This document shows, in pieces, positions 13,936-22,247 of a stretch of DNA of 30,650 bases. Source of the stretch: a virus; IMG/VR virus record IMGVR_UViG_3300029908_000109, positions 1-30,650 of that record; one strand, given 5' to 3'. The notes beneath the pieces were generated by a model. That model was not told where the DNA came from. It saw only the letters and a list, made by a program, of their open reading frames with translations, and made no database searches. The position numbers were made by a program, and so were the translations under genes. Position 1 is the first letter of the stretch; each line of letters begins with the position of its first letter.

Positions 13936-14874
13936 AAGACTTGAAACGTCTTCTCGTCTTTCTCTCATATAATTATCCCAACTTCTAATAAGATCGGGTT
14001 TGTTACCAGAAAATTCTACAACACCATAAGTATTCTTTTTTAAATCTGTTGCAGGATCGAATTGGTGATTTAAGAACATATCCCATCGAGTTGTATAACC
14101 TCTATCTTGCTTTCTACCATGAAAGTAGTGTTCAATAGTCTGTGAGACGAAACCAATATTATAATTAGCTGATCTTACGGCTCTGTCTTCCCACATCTTC
14201 AATAATTTTGTATAGGATTCAGTTGTTCCTTGAGGAATAGTGGTATCTACTTCACCAATAAGAGCATACGCCATATGATGATCACCACTACCCATTCCAC
14301 AGAAATCTATTAGACCACCCGTTTCTTCTAAAAACTTTCTTGTATAGGCCCAAACATAACCCGGATGACTATAGTCATACGGACCACCATTAAACTTCCA
14401 AAACTTATTTCCATTAGGAATTACAGGCTTTTCTTCATGATAAAGAGAGCAGAATGAACGATGCATCTGAATTGTTTCATCATTTGGCCCTAAATCTAAT
14501 GCAGTATGCCAAGGCTGAATAACTGGATGGGCCTGCAATGCGTGAACAACTTCAGCAGGCCAATTTCTCTTTCTAAAATGAATATCTGCGTCTGCGACCA
14601 TAATGTACTTAGCATCATGAGGAAGTCTAGAAATTCCAATATTCATTAAATTTTCTTTATTCCATGCCATAGAATAGGCTCTTACGGGAATATGAGTGAT
14701 ACCGGGAATATCAGTTAATTCCCAATCTCTTTCACCGAAAGCACATTCAACTACATAAACGTTAGTTCCGTCTGCTACCCATTCCGTAATAGCTTTTCTG
14801 GCACAGTCAATTCTTGATTTCCATCTTAATGGATTAGAAACACAAGTGACAACGTGTAATAATTCGGCTTTCAT
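13933..14874 (-). CDS. Glycosyltransferase, GT-A fold (second copy)
   Basis: I choose ATG 14874 (MKAELLHVVTCVSNPLRWKS), five bases after GTGGAG; the longer frame from 14949 runs into the reductase gene. 313 residues. The sugar-nucleotide domain is followed by YIMVADADIHFRKRNW with the DxD-type motif, then FWKFNGGPYDYSHPGYVWAY and FCGMGSGDHHMAYAL, as in GT2-like and galactosyltransferase-related enzymes. A late promoter variant lies in the short leader. Probably acts on phage DNA or virion glycans. Confidence 0.75.
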   Translation of the reverse strand: MKAELLHVVTCVSNPLRWKSRIDCARKAITEWVADGTNVYVVECAFGERDWELTDIPGITHIPVRAYSMAWNKENLMNIGISRLPHDAKYIMVADADIHFRKRNWPAEVVHALQAHPVIQPWHTALDLGPNDETIQMHRSFCSLYHEEKPVIPNGNKFWKFNGGPYDYSHPGYVWAYTRKFLEETGGLIDFCGMGSGDHHMAYALIGEVDTTIPQGTTESYTKLLKMWEDRAVRSANYNIGFVSQTIEHYFHGRKQDRGYTTRWDMFLNHQFDPATDLKKNTYGVVEFSGNKPDLIRSWDNYMRERREDVSSL

Positions 14875-14896
14875 ATTTTCTCCACTGATTATATTA

Positions 14897-14905
14897 TATT
14901 TATTA
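14897..14905 (-). promoter_or_regulatory. Late promoter variant TAATAAATA
   Basis: Minus-strand TAATAAATA overlapping the reductase stop codon, about 22 bases upstream of the glycosyltransferase ATG at 14874. Confidence 0.6.
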
Positions 14906-17629
14906 AGGGATTTCACAATTTCCAGCAACACAAGCCAATTCTTGTGCATTTGTTGTAGAATCTTCTAATTCATATTCTGTAAGCTTTGACCAGTCTACAT
15001 TTACTGGCATGACTTCGTTCAACTTATTATAATCATCTTCGGTGCATGTGGTAAATGGAGCCTGTTTATAGACGGTAGAACCTTCTTCAGCAGGCAAAAA
15101 TGAAATACCAGATACAAGATCAAAGTTCTTGTAAACCCATGCGCCGACCTCTAACCATTCACTTTCTTTGACAGAAACGGTAATAGAAGGCTTATGTTCA
15201 CAAAAATACTTCTGATATACAAGCCAAAGTTCTAGATGTTCGATTGCAGTCAAATTCTTCTTGAATACTGCATCCTTTGAAGACTTGATAGGAAACTTGA
15301 AGCATACTACATTATTTGGATCGTAAGCATCCTTTTCATATGGAAAGCCTGCATCGATCATAAATGCAGTCAATGGGTCTTTCTTATCGTTTCTTACATA
15401 ACGAACATAGAATGGAGAGTGAGCAGGATGAATTCCTGAAGACGTACCGTTCAATGCAGAAGAAGTTCCTGAAGGCTTAACACAAGTAATAGCAACAGAG
15501 GAATTAATACCTATTAATGCTGCTAGATCAATATTTGTATGAATTGAAATAGCCTTCAGATCACTTAAGAAATTATCAAGACCAGTTTCATTATAACCAT
15601 TTGTATAGATATTATCGTAAATACCTGTAAGTGATACACCTAGAAGACGTTCATCTTCACAATTTTTTTGCCATTTCTTATTGATATACTTGAAGTTTGT
15701 GAAACAAGATTGAAATGTACCTAGAATTGTGGCTAATCTAATCTTGTTTCTAATGGTTTCTGGTGTATCGTCTTCGTATATTACTACTTCGGTAAGATTA
15801 CAGAATTCATATGGACGTAGGATAATTTCAGAACAAGGATTTGTTCCAAAATTATGATTTACATCACGATATCTTACATCTTCCTTGCCATAAATCTGAC
15901 GACGAAATTCATTAGCATTTGCAATAACGTTTTTGATTGCCTGTCTAGAAATAATTCCTCTTTCACCAGACTTTGACTCATAAAGAGAAACCCATTCTCT
16001 CATGAAGACGCCAATTTCTGGCTTTTCATCATAGACGGCAGAATTGTTTGCAAGACGACGATAAGGATGCGTCATCCACCAGTTACCTGACTTGGCGTCT
16101 CTCATTCTTTCGTCGGTAAGATCAGAAAGAGAAATTAAGGCAGAACGACGAACACCACCGACAACAACAATGTCAGCAATCTTACATGCAAGATCATGTG
16201 CTTCTAGAGTTGTGATCTTTCGACCAGCAGCACGAATGAAAAGGTTCTTTGTAAATTCTAATAGGTCTACAAGAGGCTCTGGACCAGAAGAATTATGTGA
16301 AACAAATCCATTGGCAATAAAATTATGATTTGGTCCTTCCATTTCTAAATCATAAACTTCTTCTTCTCCTGCTTCTGTAATTTCAATAATTTCATCATAC
16401 ATCATATATTTACATGCATATGGATTACCAAAATAAATTCGTTTCATATCTTCTGCACGATGACATGAGATACAAAGATTTTGTAGATTATTTTCATTAT
16501 TATTCCAAGGATCGCCATCAACATGATGACATTCAAATTCCACATTTTCTAATCCACAAATTTCACAAAAAAGAACCCCTGCCTTGTATCTTTTCACTTC
16601 TAATCTTTGACGTGAAGTTGTGTCAAGACAATCATCCTTAAATTGTGAAACTCTATTACATTCTTTACAACGAATTGCTCGTCTAGAAATGTTATCACCA
16701 CAATCAATACAAATTCCAGTTTTTCTTTCTGTACTTCCATTAACAGCAATTTTATCACCAATATCAAAATCTGAAAGAAACTGATATTCTCCTAATTCAT
16801 TCATAAATCGGTGATTTTCGGTGGCCTTAATTCTGTAACCTTTAGAAGTTACTAAATTATAAGTCATACGATTACCGTTATAGATTACTGATTTTATTTT
16901 ATTTCTAAAAAATTCACCAGTATCTTCATCAAGTGAACGTAATTTCATTTGTTCAAATCGATGTGGAAAATTGATCTGAAGATCAAATAATTTTGCAAGA
17001 GTTATTTCATTATATCCTCTATCAACTTTTCGATCCTTGTAAACAATAGTATCGCCTGAAAGACAACGGCCACCCATAGTCTTTAGACGAGCACCAGCAG
17101 CACGCAACTGACTTACATCGTACTTCGGCACCTGTCCAATAAGAAGCAGGCTCATGAACTCTCTAAAGCCCTTGGCCCAACCTAGACGTGAGTCGTCGAA
17201 TATGATAATAGTTTCGGAAGGAAAAAATTCATCTGGTAATTCTGGTAAATTCTTGATATATGCTGACTCTACAGAATATCCTACACCAGTTCCAGACATA
17301 AGAATTGCCATTTCTTCATCAAAGGACTTAATATCGTCCATTGGAAGATAAGCACAATTATAGATAGCAACGTTGTTCTTTTTAGCAGCAGGGCCAGCAG
17401 TCATCAATGCACGCATAGACGGCATAATGTCATGATTTAGAACAGCAAGTTCTAATTCTGGACGATAAGGAGTAATATCAAAGTTGTTTTTTTCCTTAAG
17501 AGATTCTTCAATAAAATCGAAATATCTCTTAACAGTTTCCGGCCAGCTTTCTCTACGCTTTTCCTTTTCAATATATCTAGAATAACGACTTTTATATATA
17601 AATTGTGAATATAATGAGTCAACGAACAT
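14903..17629 (-). CDS. nrdJ: Adenosylcobalamin-dependent (class II) ribonucleotide reductase with intein
   Basis: 908 residues; about 650 after removal of a 258-residue intein. It matches monomeric RTPR-type class II reductases. YNCAY holds C92 (RTPR C119). GTNPCSE holds C599, the thiyl-radical cysteine (C408), and E601. EFCNL holds C610 (C419), with the same 11-residue spacing. ACVAGNCEIP holds C900 and C905, the exchange pair (C731/C736). It reduces ribonucleotides using coenzyme B12 and needs no oxygen. I start at ATG 17629 behind AAAGGAAAC; it overlaps the GIY-YIG stop as TAATG. The class II choice implies B12 availability in the host. Confidence 0.9.
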   Translation of the reverse strand: MFVDSLYSQFIYKSRYSRYIEKEKRRESWPETVKRYFDFIEESLKEKNNFDITPYRPELELAVLNHDIMPSMRALMTAGPAAKKNNVAIYNCAYLPMDDIKSFDEEMAILMSGTGVGYSVESAYIKNLPELPDEFFPSETIIIFDDSRLGWAKGFREFMSLLLIGQVPKYDVSQLRAAGARLKTMGGRCLSGDTIVYKDRKVDRGYNEITLAKLFDLQINFPHRFEQMKLRSLDEDTGEFFRNKIKSVIYNGNRMTYNLVTSKGYRIKATENHRFMNELGEYQFLSDFDIGDKIAVNGSTERKTGICIDCGDNISRRAIRCKECNRVSQFKDDCLDTTSRQRLEVKRYKAGVLFCEICGLENVEFECHHVDGDPWNNNENNLQNLCISCHRAEDMKRIYFGNPYACKYMMYDEIIEITEAGEEEVYDLEMEGPNHNFIANGFVSHNSSGPEPLVDLLEFTKNLFIRAAGRKITTLEAHDLACKIADIVVVGGVRRSALISLSDLTDERMRDAKSGNWWMTHPYRRLANNSAVYDEKPEIGVFMREWVSLYESKSGERGIISRQAIKNVIANANEFRRQIYGKEDVRYRDVNHNFGTNPCSEIILRPYEFCNLTEVVIYEDDTPETIRNKIRLATILGTFQSCFTNFKYINKKWQKNCEDERLLGVSLTGIYDNIYTNGYNETGLDNFLSDLKAISIHTNIDLAALIGINSSVAITCVKPSGTSSALNGTSSGIHPAHSPFYVRYVRNDKKDPLTAFMIDAGFPYEKDAYDPNNVVCFKFPIKSSKDAVFKKNLTAIEHLELWLVYQKYFCEHKPSITVSVKESEWLEVGAWVYKNFDLVSGISFLPAEEGSTVYKQAPFTTCTEDDYNKLNEVMPVNVDWSKLTEYELEDSTTNAQELACVAGNCEIP
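16292..17065 (-). other. Intein with HNH homing endonuclease inside the reductase
   Basis: Residues 189-446 of the reductase. It starts CLSGDTIV, has the Hint TxxH block as TENHRF (about 270-275) and ends GFVSHN followed by extein Ser447, the classical Asn/Ser splice junction. Splicing gives GGR joined to SSGPEPL, an uninterrupted class II reductase motif. Two CxxC pairs (CIDCG, CKECN) precede an HNH endonuclease: CEICG, ECHHVDGDPWNNNENN, NLCISCHRAED. All splice residues (C1, block B His, terminal HN, +1 Ser) are present, so it is predicted active. Confidence 0.92.
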
Positions 17630-18219
17630 TAGTTTCCTTTCTTTAATCTTCCTACAATCCAATTTTCTAAAATAGAAGAATTATTATTAATTCTTTTTTC
17701 TTCTATTCCATTATTGATCCAAATCATATTCGAAAAAGTTTTAGAAAGTTTTATTTTATGTTCATTTGATAAAATTTTACCAATTTGAGATTCGCTAATC
17801 TTTCTTTTACATTCTTTTGATCTTGGAATACCTATTTTCTTATTTCTTATTTTTTCTTTACATTCTTCTGTCTGATTTTTTCTATGATTATTTACAATTC
17901 TTTTCTTTACTGTATTTGATACAATATATGCATTTTTACCACCTACAGTTGAATTATATCCTTCGTTAAAAGAATTATAATATAAAATCCAATACACTTC
18001 TCTTTCATCTATTAAATCATTTGAAATATTTTCTTCAATAATTTCTATATTCCAACATTTTTCATTATATTTTTTTAAAGCATTGTAAAATTTAGTATTA
18101 TAACCACTATTATAAGTAGACTTATAGATATGTGTCTTAAATCTAACATCAATAGATTTTTTTGTCTGACCTATATAAATTTTTCCGTTAATAGTATTGG
18201 TTATCTTATATATTAACAT
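17629..18219 (-). CDS. Free-standing GIY-YIG homing endonuclease
   Basis: 196 residues. The N-terminal GIY-YIG nuclease domain is IYKITNTINGKIYIGQTKK with R26 (VRFKTHI) and the downstream Glu in DEREVYWI. The middle holds NUMOD3-like repeats (RNKKIGIPRSKECKRKISES, SQIGKILSNEHK) that bind DNA. The C-terminus has WINNGIEEKRI and the NWIVGRLKKGN ending common in phage members. It lies directly upstream of the reductase and overlaps its start by TAATG. It has no ribosome-binding site of its own and is coupled to the 52-residue ORF before it. Confidence 0.9.
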   Translation of the reverse strand: MLIYKITNTINGKIYIGQTKKSIDVRFKTHIYKSTYNSGYNTKFYNALKKYNEKCWNIEIIEENISNDLIDEREVYWILYYNSFNEGYNSTVGGKNAYIVSNTVKKRIVNNHRKNQTEECKEKIRNKKIGIPRSKECKRKISESQIGKILSNEHKIKLSKTFSNMIWINNGIEEKRINNNSSILENWIVGRLKKGN

Positions 18220-18377
18220 TATTGTTGTATTGGCTCGTTGCTATCTAGTCTAACAACTTCAAAGTATAGTTCATAAAAATATGAGTCGTCAAGCTTAATT
18301 CTTTTTCCATTGCATACTGGATAAGCACTCGTTTGTTGATAACTTATCCCATCTTTAGTGTAAAAAATAGTACACAT
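18219..18377 (-). CDS. Small ORF before GIY-YIG endonuclease, 52 aa
   Basis: Begins MCTIFYTKDGISYQQTSAYP at ATG 18377 and ends VVRLDSNEPIQQ, with the stop overlapping the endonuclease ATG (TAATG). The composition is normal for a folded small beta protein. Its start lies right at the foot of a 16-bp inverted repeat (18379-18411), so translation, and that of the coupled endonuclease, may be restricted by RNA structure. Function not recognised. Confidence 0.55.
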   Translation of the reverse strand: MCTIFYTKDGISYQQTSAYPVCNGKRIKLDDSYFYELYFEVVRLDSNEPIQQ

Positions 18378-18378
18378 C

Positions 18379-18411
18379 CCATTTTTATCTCAAATTTTGA
18401 GATAAAAATGG
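18379..18411. other. Perfect 16-bp inverted repeat between thyX and the 52-aa ORF
   Basis: CCATTTTTATCTCAAA and its exact complement are separated by one base. On the minus strand it starts 18 bases after the thyX stop and ends at the base before GATG of the small ORF, covering the region where its ribosome-binding site should be. There is no clean T-tract, so translational masking is as likely as termination. Confidence 0.75.
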
Positions 18412-18429
18412 AAGTTTCTTCGGCGATCA

Positions 18430-19158
18430 TTAAACAGTTTCCATATCAATGTCTGAAAGTGAAGGAAAGTGATCGACTAGATTTTCCCATGCTTCTCTTG
18501 CTAGGTCAATATGTTCTTGTTGTGTGCTTAGCTTCTTTTCGCCTGTTACAGGATCAACAGAGTGTCCCCAACCCCTTAGAGCGCACCAGTGGACCCATGA
18601 ACGTAGGCTACCGGCCATGTAGATATGGGTAGGAGTCAAACCTTCTGGCAGGGCTGCACGAGCCTGTTCCTTGGCGATACCATTTTCAATGGCCCAATCA
18701 TAGGCTTCTTTTGCTTTTTCAATTAGTTCTTTTTGAATAAAATTCCATTCTGTATGTAATTCTTTATTGTCAATTTTAATACTGGCCTGACGATTTGTCT
18801 TGTCCTGAAGACGAGCTTCACGTAGCACAAATTCCATCTTAGTAGGATCAGCATAACGCTGGCTGAATTCTTGAAAAGAAAATGAACGATGACGTAGAAT
18901 TTGACGACCGATATCTCTTGTGGTATTAACGTCGCCAACAGCATGAACCATTTCGAATGGACTCCAATGCTTATTCTTGATTAGATACTTAAGAAGTTTC
19001 TTTGCAGTAAGTTTATTACCCTGATTTGTAGGATTTGATACTCTTGCTACGTAGGCTACGAATTCGTCTACTGTTAATCTATCACGATCATTGTTAGGTA
19101 ATGCGCCATTTACATCAATTAATGGCTGTGTAATGGCAATAATTTTTGCGCTATTCAA
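18430..19158 (-). CDS. thyX: Flavin-dependent thymidylate synthase ThyX
   Basis: 242 residues with the ThyX signature RHRSFSFQEFSQRY (residues 89-102; consensus RHRxxSxxxxSxRY) and the upstream HWSPFEMV dUMP/FAD-site segment. It methylates dUMP to dTMP using FAD, NADPH and methylene-tetrahydrofolate. T4 uses the unrelated Td enzyme. Clustered with the class II reductase for dNTP supply. Start is TTG 19158 behind AGGAG at 8 bases; an exact late promoter (19183) lies just upstream. Confidence 0.93.
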   Translation of the reverse strand: MNSAKIIAITQPLIDVNGALPNNDRDRLTVDEFVAYVARVSNPTNQGNKLTAKKLLKYLIKNKHWSPFEMVHAVGDVNTTRDIGRQILRHRSFSFQEFSQRYADPTKMEFVLREARLQDKTNRQASIKIDNKELHTEWNFIQKELIEKAKEAYDWAIENGIAKEQARAALPEGLTPTHIYMAGSLRSWVHWCALRGWGHSVDPVTGEKKLSTQQEHIDLAREAWENLVDHFPSLSDIDMETV

Positions 19159-19182
19159 TTCAAATTCTCCTGATATGAGTTT

Positions 19183-19190
19183 TATTTATA
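19183..19190 (-). promoter_or_regulatory. T4-type late promoter TATAAATA
   Basis: Exact octamer on the minus strand, 25 bases upstream of thyX. The 100-base gap 19159-19259 otherwise holds only a weak hairpin (GATTTTG/AGAAAATC) after the primase start region. Late expression of a nucleotide-synthesis gene is unexpected. Confidence 0.65.
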
Positions 19191-19259
19191 AGTTAGGCTG
19201 ATTTTCTAAAAAACAAAATCATCAACAAAATCAATAACTTAAGAAAATACTATAATAAT

Positions 19260-20252
19260 TTAAAAAGATATTTTTAGAAAAGCTTCTAACCCTTTGAAGG
19301 TATTATCTTTTATTATTTCAATTATTTTTTCTGATGTCATTCCAGACAGAACCATACTGTTTATGTCCTTTTGACGTACAGTCTTAGGCCATACACAGAC
19401 AGGAAATCCTTCTGCAATGGCTTTCTTTATCTTTTCTTTTGTAGTAAGTGAGTCGGGCTCGTTGTCATAGATAATGGTAAATTGTTCTTTATCAAACTTT
19501 CTGAAGTTTGATATAAGAGAACCACCAGATGTTGCTATACAATTAGGTAAGAACATACTATCTATGGGGCCTTCAACGACATTAGTATGTTCGTTTTTGT
19601 TCCATTTGTCAAGACCAAAAATCTTCGGTTTGCTTTCGTCGAGCACAATATTCACATATCTCAATTTAGAATTTGCTTTTATTGATCTACCAGTATATGC
19701 AAACATCTTCTTATTTTCATCAAAGAAAGGAATAAGTAATCGATCCTCGTCATACTCAAGAGTCTCGAACTTATTCGGTATAATAGAATTAGTAAACTTC
19801 TTGAAATTTGGACAAGAATAAATTCTAGAATGATATTCTTCAGGAATTTTTCTTGACTTTACATAAATCTTCATAGCATCGAAGTCTGATAGTTCAGTCA
19901 CAGGAAAAAGATCATTCAAACGATCAGCGTTATAACTTTTAAACGTAGGAGTTACAACTTCGAAATCTGACTTCTTTTCTTTACCAAATTTTTCCTGTAG
20001 AAATTCGAGAAAGAGAGAATAATCGATTTGCTTTAAGAAATTAGTGAAGTTACCTACAGGAGCATTACATTTATGACAATAAAAAAAACTTGTATTATTT
20101 TTACTTATAATATAGGCTCTAGCCTTTTTAGCAGATTTATTAGAATCATTACAAAATGGGCAAGAAAAATTGTAAAGATTACTACTCTTACGTTTAAAAT
20201 TTCTTAATCTACCTGAGACAAAAGACAAATATTTTTCTTCTAGATAATCCAT
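19260..20252 (-). CDS. 61: DNA primase (gp61-like)
   Basis: 330 residues (T4 gp61: 342). The N-terminal zinc finger is CPFCNDSNKSAKKARAY followed by FFYCHKCNAPVGNF (C31, C34, C59, C62). The TOPRIM catalytic part is seen as NVVEGPIDSMFLPNCIATSG and FTIIYDNEPDS with metal-binding acids. It synthesises RNA primers for lagging-strand synthesis with helicase gp41. It lies downstream of the Dda helicase gene after a 51-base gap. Confidence 0.9.
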   Translation of the reverse strand: MDYLEEKYLSFVSGRLRNFKRKSSNLYNFSCPFCNDSNKSAKKARAYIISKNNTSFFYCHKCNAPVGNFTNFLKQIDYSLFLEFLQEKFGKEKKSDFEVVTPTFKSYNADRLNDLFPVTELSDFDAMKIYVKSRKIPEEYHSRIYSCPNFKKFTNSIIPNKFETLEYDEDRLLIPFFDENKKMFAYTGRSIKANSKLRYVNIVLDESKPKIFGLDKWNKNEHTNVVEGPIDSMFLPNCIATSGGSLISNFRKFDKEQFTIIYDNEPDSLTTKEKIKKAIAEGFPVCVWPKTVRQKDINSMVLSGMTSEKIIEIIKDNTFKGLEAFLKISF

Positions 20253-20303
20253 AACTTACAACTATAGGTAATATTAAACGATGGCATGGGGAGAATTGTA
20301 AAT

Positions 20304-21554
20304 TTAAAATGTAAATATGTTGTGTGTAGGACGAGTTGCGGCGACGTAAAGACACTGGAATGCTTCACGATCCTTATGGTTAGCAAGAATGTCCTGCTGA
20401 TCTATATAACAATTCTTCAATGTTGAACCTTGTGCTCGGTGTGCAGTCAAAGCGTAGCCATATCGAATATAATCAAAGCTTTTCTTTGTCTTCCAAAATT
20501 CGGCCCATGCAGATCGACGAGCACCCGGAGTTTTAGCCATCTTGGCTATGGTAGCCTTGTCAGAAAGAGCAGCATTCAACTCGGCTTCATCCTGAGCAAT
20601 CTGCAATATGATTTTGCTTTCACCACTAACTTCAAGATTCCACGTATTTACATAACGACCGTCTACTTTGACTCGACTTTCACTTCGCTTTTCAATAATG
20701 TATTCATCATCGACGTTAGAGACGATTACCTCGTCTCTTTCTACCGGAGCAGCAATAAGAATAATCTCGCCTTCATTATAAGGTGTGGAATATCCTAAAG
20801 AACTTCGGATCAGTCTATTATATTCGGCGATTGTTTTATTTCGCCATGCAATAACTTTGGTTTCCTGAAAGTTTATATCCATCACATTTTTTAGAATGTT
20901 TTGAACAAAATCTTCATGTGATGGAAATAAGTGTACACCTTCACCTTCACTATTAATATCATGTTCGATAGGAGAAAGAAAGTCTTTATTAAATATACAA
21001 GCCCTTAACTTTGTTGCAAGATTAAGAAGCTCATTGTCGTTTCTCATTACTTTCTTCAGAACAGAAACACACTTTTCATCTTTGGTTAAAGACCATACTG
21101 GACTAACGACTTCACCGACAGGAGGTAACTGTGCAGGATCACCTACAAAGATAATACGTAAAGTGTGATATCGTGCTACAGCATTCAAAATATTCTTTAG
21201 CAAGTCGCTTCCAATCATGGAAGCCTCGTCGATAATGATAATTGAATTTTTTGGAAAGTAAGGTTCACGACCTGAAGGCGTAAGAATGAGCTTATCTTCT
21301 TCTTCGGTCATACGAAGCCCTAGAAGGCTGTAAATTGTTTTGGTAGTTCTGTCCATCGTAGCAGACAAGACCTTTGTAGCCTTGTTCGTTGTGGCAGTAA
21401 AGAACAGATTAGAGTAATCGCTCTTTGCAAGCATTCCTAAAAGATAGGACTTTCCTGTACCAGCGAAACCGGCTAGAATGTAATACTTTTCATGGGAATT
21501 TTTGATCCAGTCATTGAGACTGGACCATGCTTTAGACTGATCATCTGATAACAA
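20304..21554 (-). CDS. dda: Dda-like DNA helicase (SF1B)
   Basis: 416 residues (T4 Dda: 439). Motif I is LAGFAGTGKSYLLG (about 27-40), motif II IIIIDEASMIGSD, motif III FVGDPAQLPPVGE, and the C-terminal motif is YGYALTAHRAQGST with FQCLYVAATRPTHN. Dda is a 5'-3' helicase that displaces proteins from DNA and helps replication and recombination initiation. It starts at TTG 21554 behind AAGGA with 7-base spacing, three bases after the NADAR gene. Confidence 0.93.
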   Translation of the reverse strand: MLSDDQSKAWSSLNDWIKNSHEKYYILAGFAGTGKSYLLGMLAKSDYSNLFFTATTNKATKVLSATMDRTTKTIYSLLGLRMTEEEDKLILTPSGREPYFPKNSIIIIDEASMIGSDLLKNILNAVARYHTLRIIFVGDPAQLPPVGEVVSPVWSLTKDEKCVSVLKKVMRNDNELLNLATKLRACIFNKDFLSPIEHDINSEGEGVHLFPSHEDFVQNILKNVMDINFQETKVIAWRNKTIAEYNRLIRSSLGYSTPYNEGEIILIAAPVERDEVIVSNVDDEYIIEKRSESRVKVDGRYVNTWNLEVSGESKIILQIAQDEAELNAALSDKATIAKMAKTPGARRSAWAEFWKTKKSFDYIRYGYALTAHRAQGSTLKNCYIDQQDILANHKDREAFQCLYVAATRPTHNIFTF

Positions 21555-21557
21555 AAT

Positions 21558-22064
21558 TTATTCCTTAAATGATTCTTTTAGAGATAATTCTAATCTCACA
21601 AGACCTAGAATAATTCCTAGTCGATTTTGACCTAACCAATTCTTTTCATCAAGAATACGGTCATCATCCTCGGCTAAACCAACACCCCAAATCTTATCAA
21701 TAGGACTAGCTTCTACCAGAATTTTATCTCTTGTGTCAAGCAAATTGTGCTTGAAGTCAAGATTTTGTGAAAATTTTAAATAACATGCATCAAACATGAC
21801 TTTATTACAGACTTTATTCCAAATTTCAGGATCGAAGTCTTTAACCTTCTTTCCTAGAGCCTTTGCAGCCCTAGCGTCAGGAGCATTCAAAATTTTGTGG
21901 TATGAAACTACATCCTTGAAGACAAGGGCCTTATGAAGCATAAAGTACTGTTCTGATGTATGAAATTCTAATTCTTCACCTAGAACAGTTGTTTTAAATG
22001 GAGCCCAAACAAAATTACTTAGAAATGAACCCCAAAAGTAAATATGTGTATCTGTAACTCTCAT
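21558..22064 (-). CDS. NADAR-domain (YbiA-like) protein
   Basis: 168 residues, essentially one NADAR domain: YFWGSFLSNFVWAPFKTTVL, EFHTSEQYFMLHKALVF, ILNAPDARAAKALGKKVKDF, WNKVCNKVMFDACYLKF and a C-terminal IWGVGLAEDDDRI plus NWLGQNRLGIILGLVR. The family cleaves N-glycosidic bonds of ADP-ribose-linked molecules, and some members remove ADP-ribose from guanine in DNA. In a phage it could undo host DarT-type DNA ADP-ribosylation or serve NAD metabolism; both are inferences. ATG 22064 follows the tRNA-Cys gene directly. Confidence 0.88.
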   Translation of the reverse strand: MRVTDTHIYFWGSFLSNFVWAPFKTTVLGEELEFHTSEQYFMLHKALVFKDVVSYHKILNAPDARAAKALGKKVKDFDPEIWNKVCNKVMFDACYLKFSQNLDFKHNLLDTRDKILVEASPIDKIWGVGLAEDDDRILDEKNWLGQNRLGIILGLVRLELSLKESFKE

Positions 22065-22077
22065 GATAACCTCGAAA

Positions 22078-22151
22078 TGGAGACTGGTAAGGGAAACGCA
22101 CCCTTATAAACGATTTTGCAGATCGTCACATTACTACTCTGTCAACCAGTC
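22078..22151 (-). tRNA. tRNA-Cys (anticodon GCA), atypical elbow
   Basis: Acceptor GACTGGT/ACCAGTC, T73, CCA encoded. Anticodon arm ACGAT-CTGCAAA-ATCGT gives GCA. T-arm AAGGG-TGCGTTT-CCCTT. The D-loop (GAGTAGTAA) lacks GG and the T-loop lacks TTC and A58, so canonical tertiary contacts are missing. Confidence 0.85.
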
Positions 22152-22157
22152 AGAAAA

Positions 22158-22234
22158 TGGCACTAGCGGAAGGTAATGCTCCTTCACCGTCTGGTTCACA
22201 GCCAGACATGCAGAACTTCTACAACACTACTAGC
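22158..22234 (-). tRNA. tRNA-His-like (anticodon GTG), degenerate
   Basis: Anticodon arm TCTGG-CTGTGAA-CCAGA gives GTG, T-arm GAAGG-AGCATTA-CCTTC is intact, and CCA is encoded. The acceptor (GCTAGTA/CGCTAGT) has G.T pairs and one mismatch, the D-stem is weak, and G18G19 and T55 are absent. The expected His C73 is not evident (G here). Possibly functional, possibly decaying. Confidence 0.6.
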
Positions 22235-22247
22235 ATAAAGTCAAATA

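Noticed and set aside
14903-17629. Group I intron in the reductase gene instead of an intein
   Set aside because: The whole insertion is open in frame and has protein-splicing motifs with exact junction residues, so it is removed at the protein level.
17629-17662. Eleven-residue N-terminal extension of the reductase
   Set aside because: ATG 17629 has a good ribosome-binding site and TAATG overlap; the extension lies inside the GIY-YIG coding end.
19591-19619. TTGACA-N17-CATACT inside primase
   Set aside because: Imperfect -10 inside a coding region of an AT-rich genome; no gene boundary nearby.
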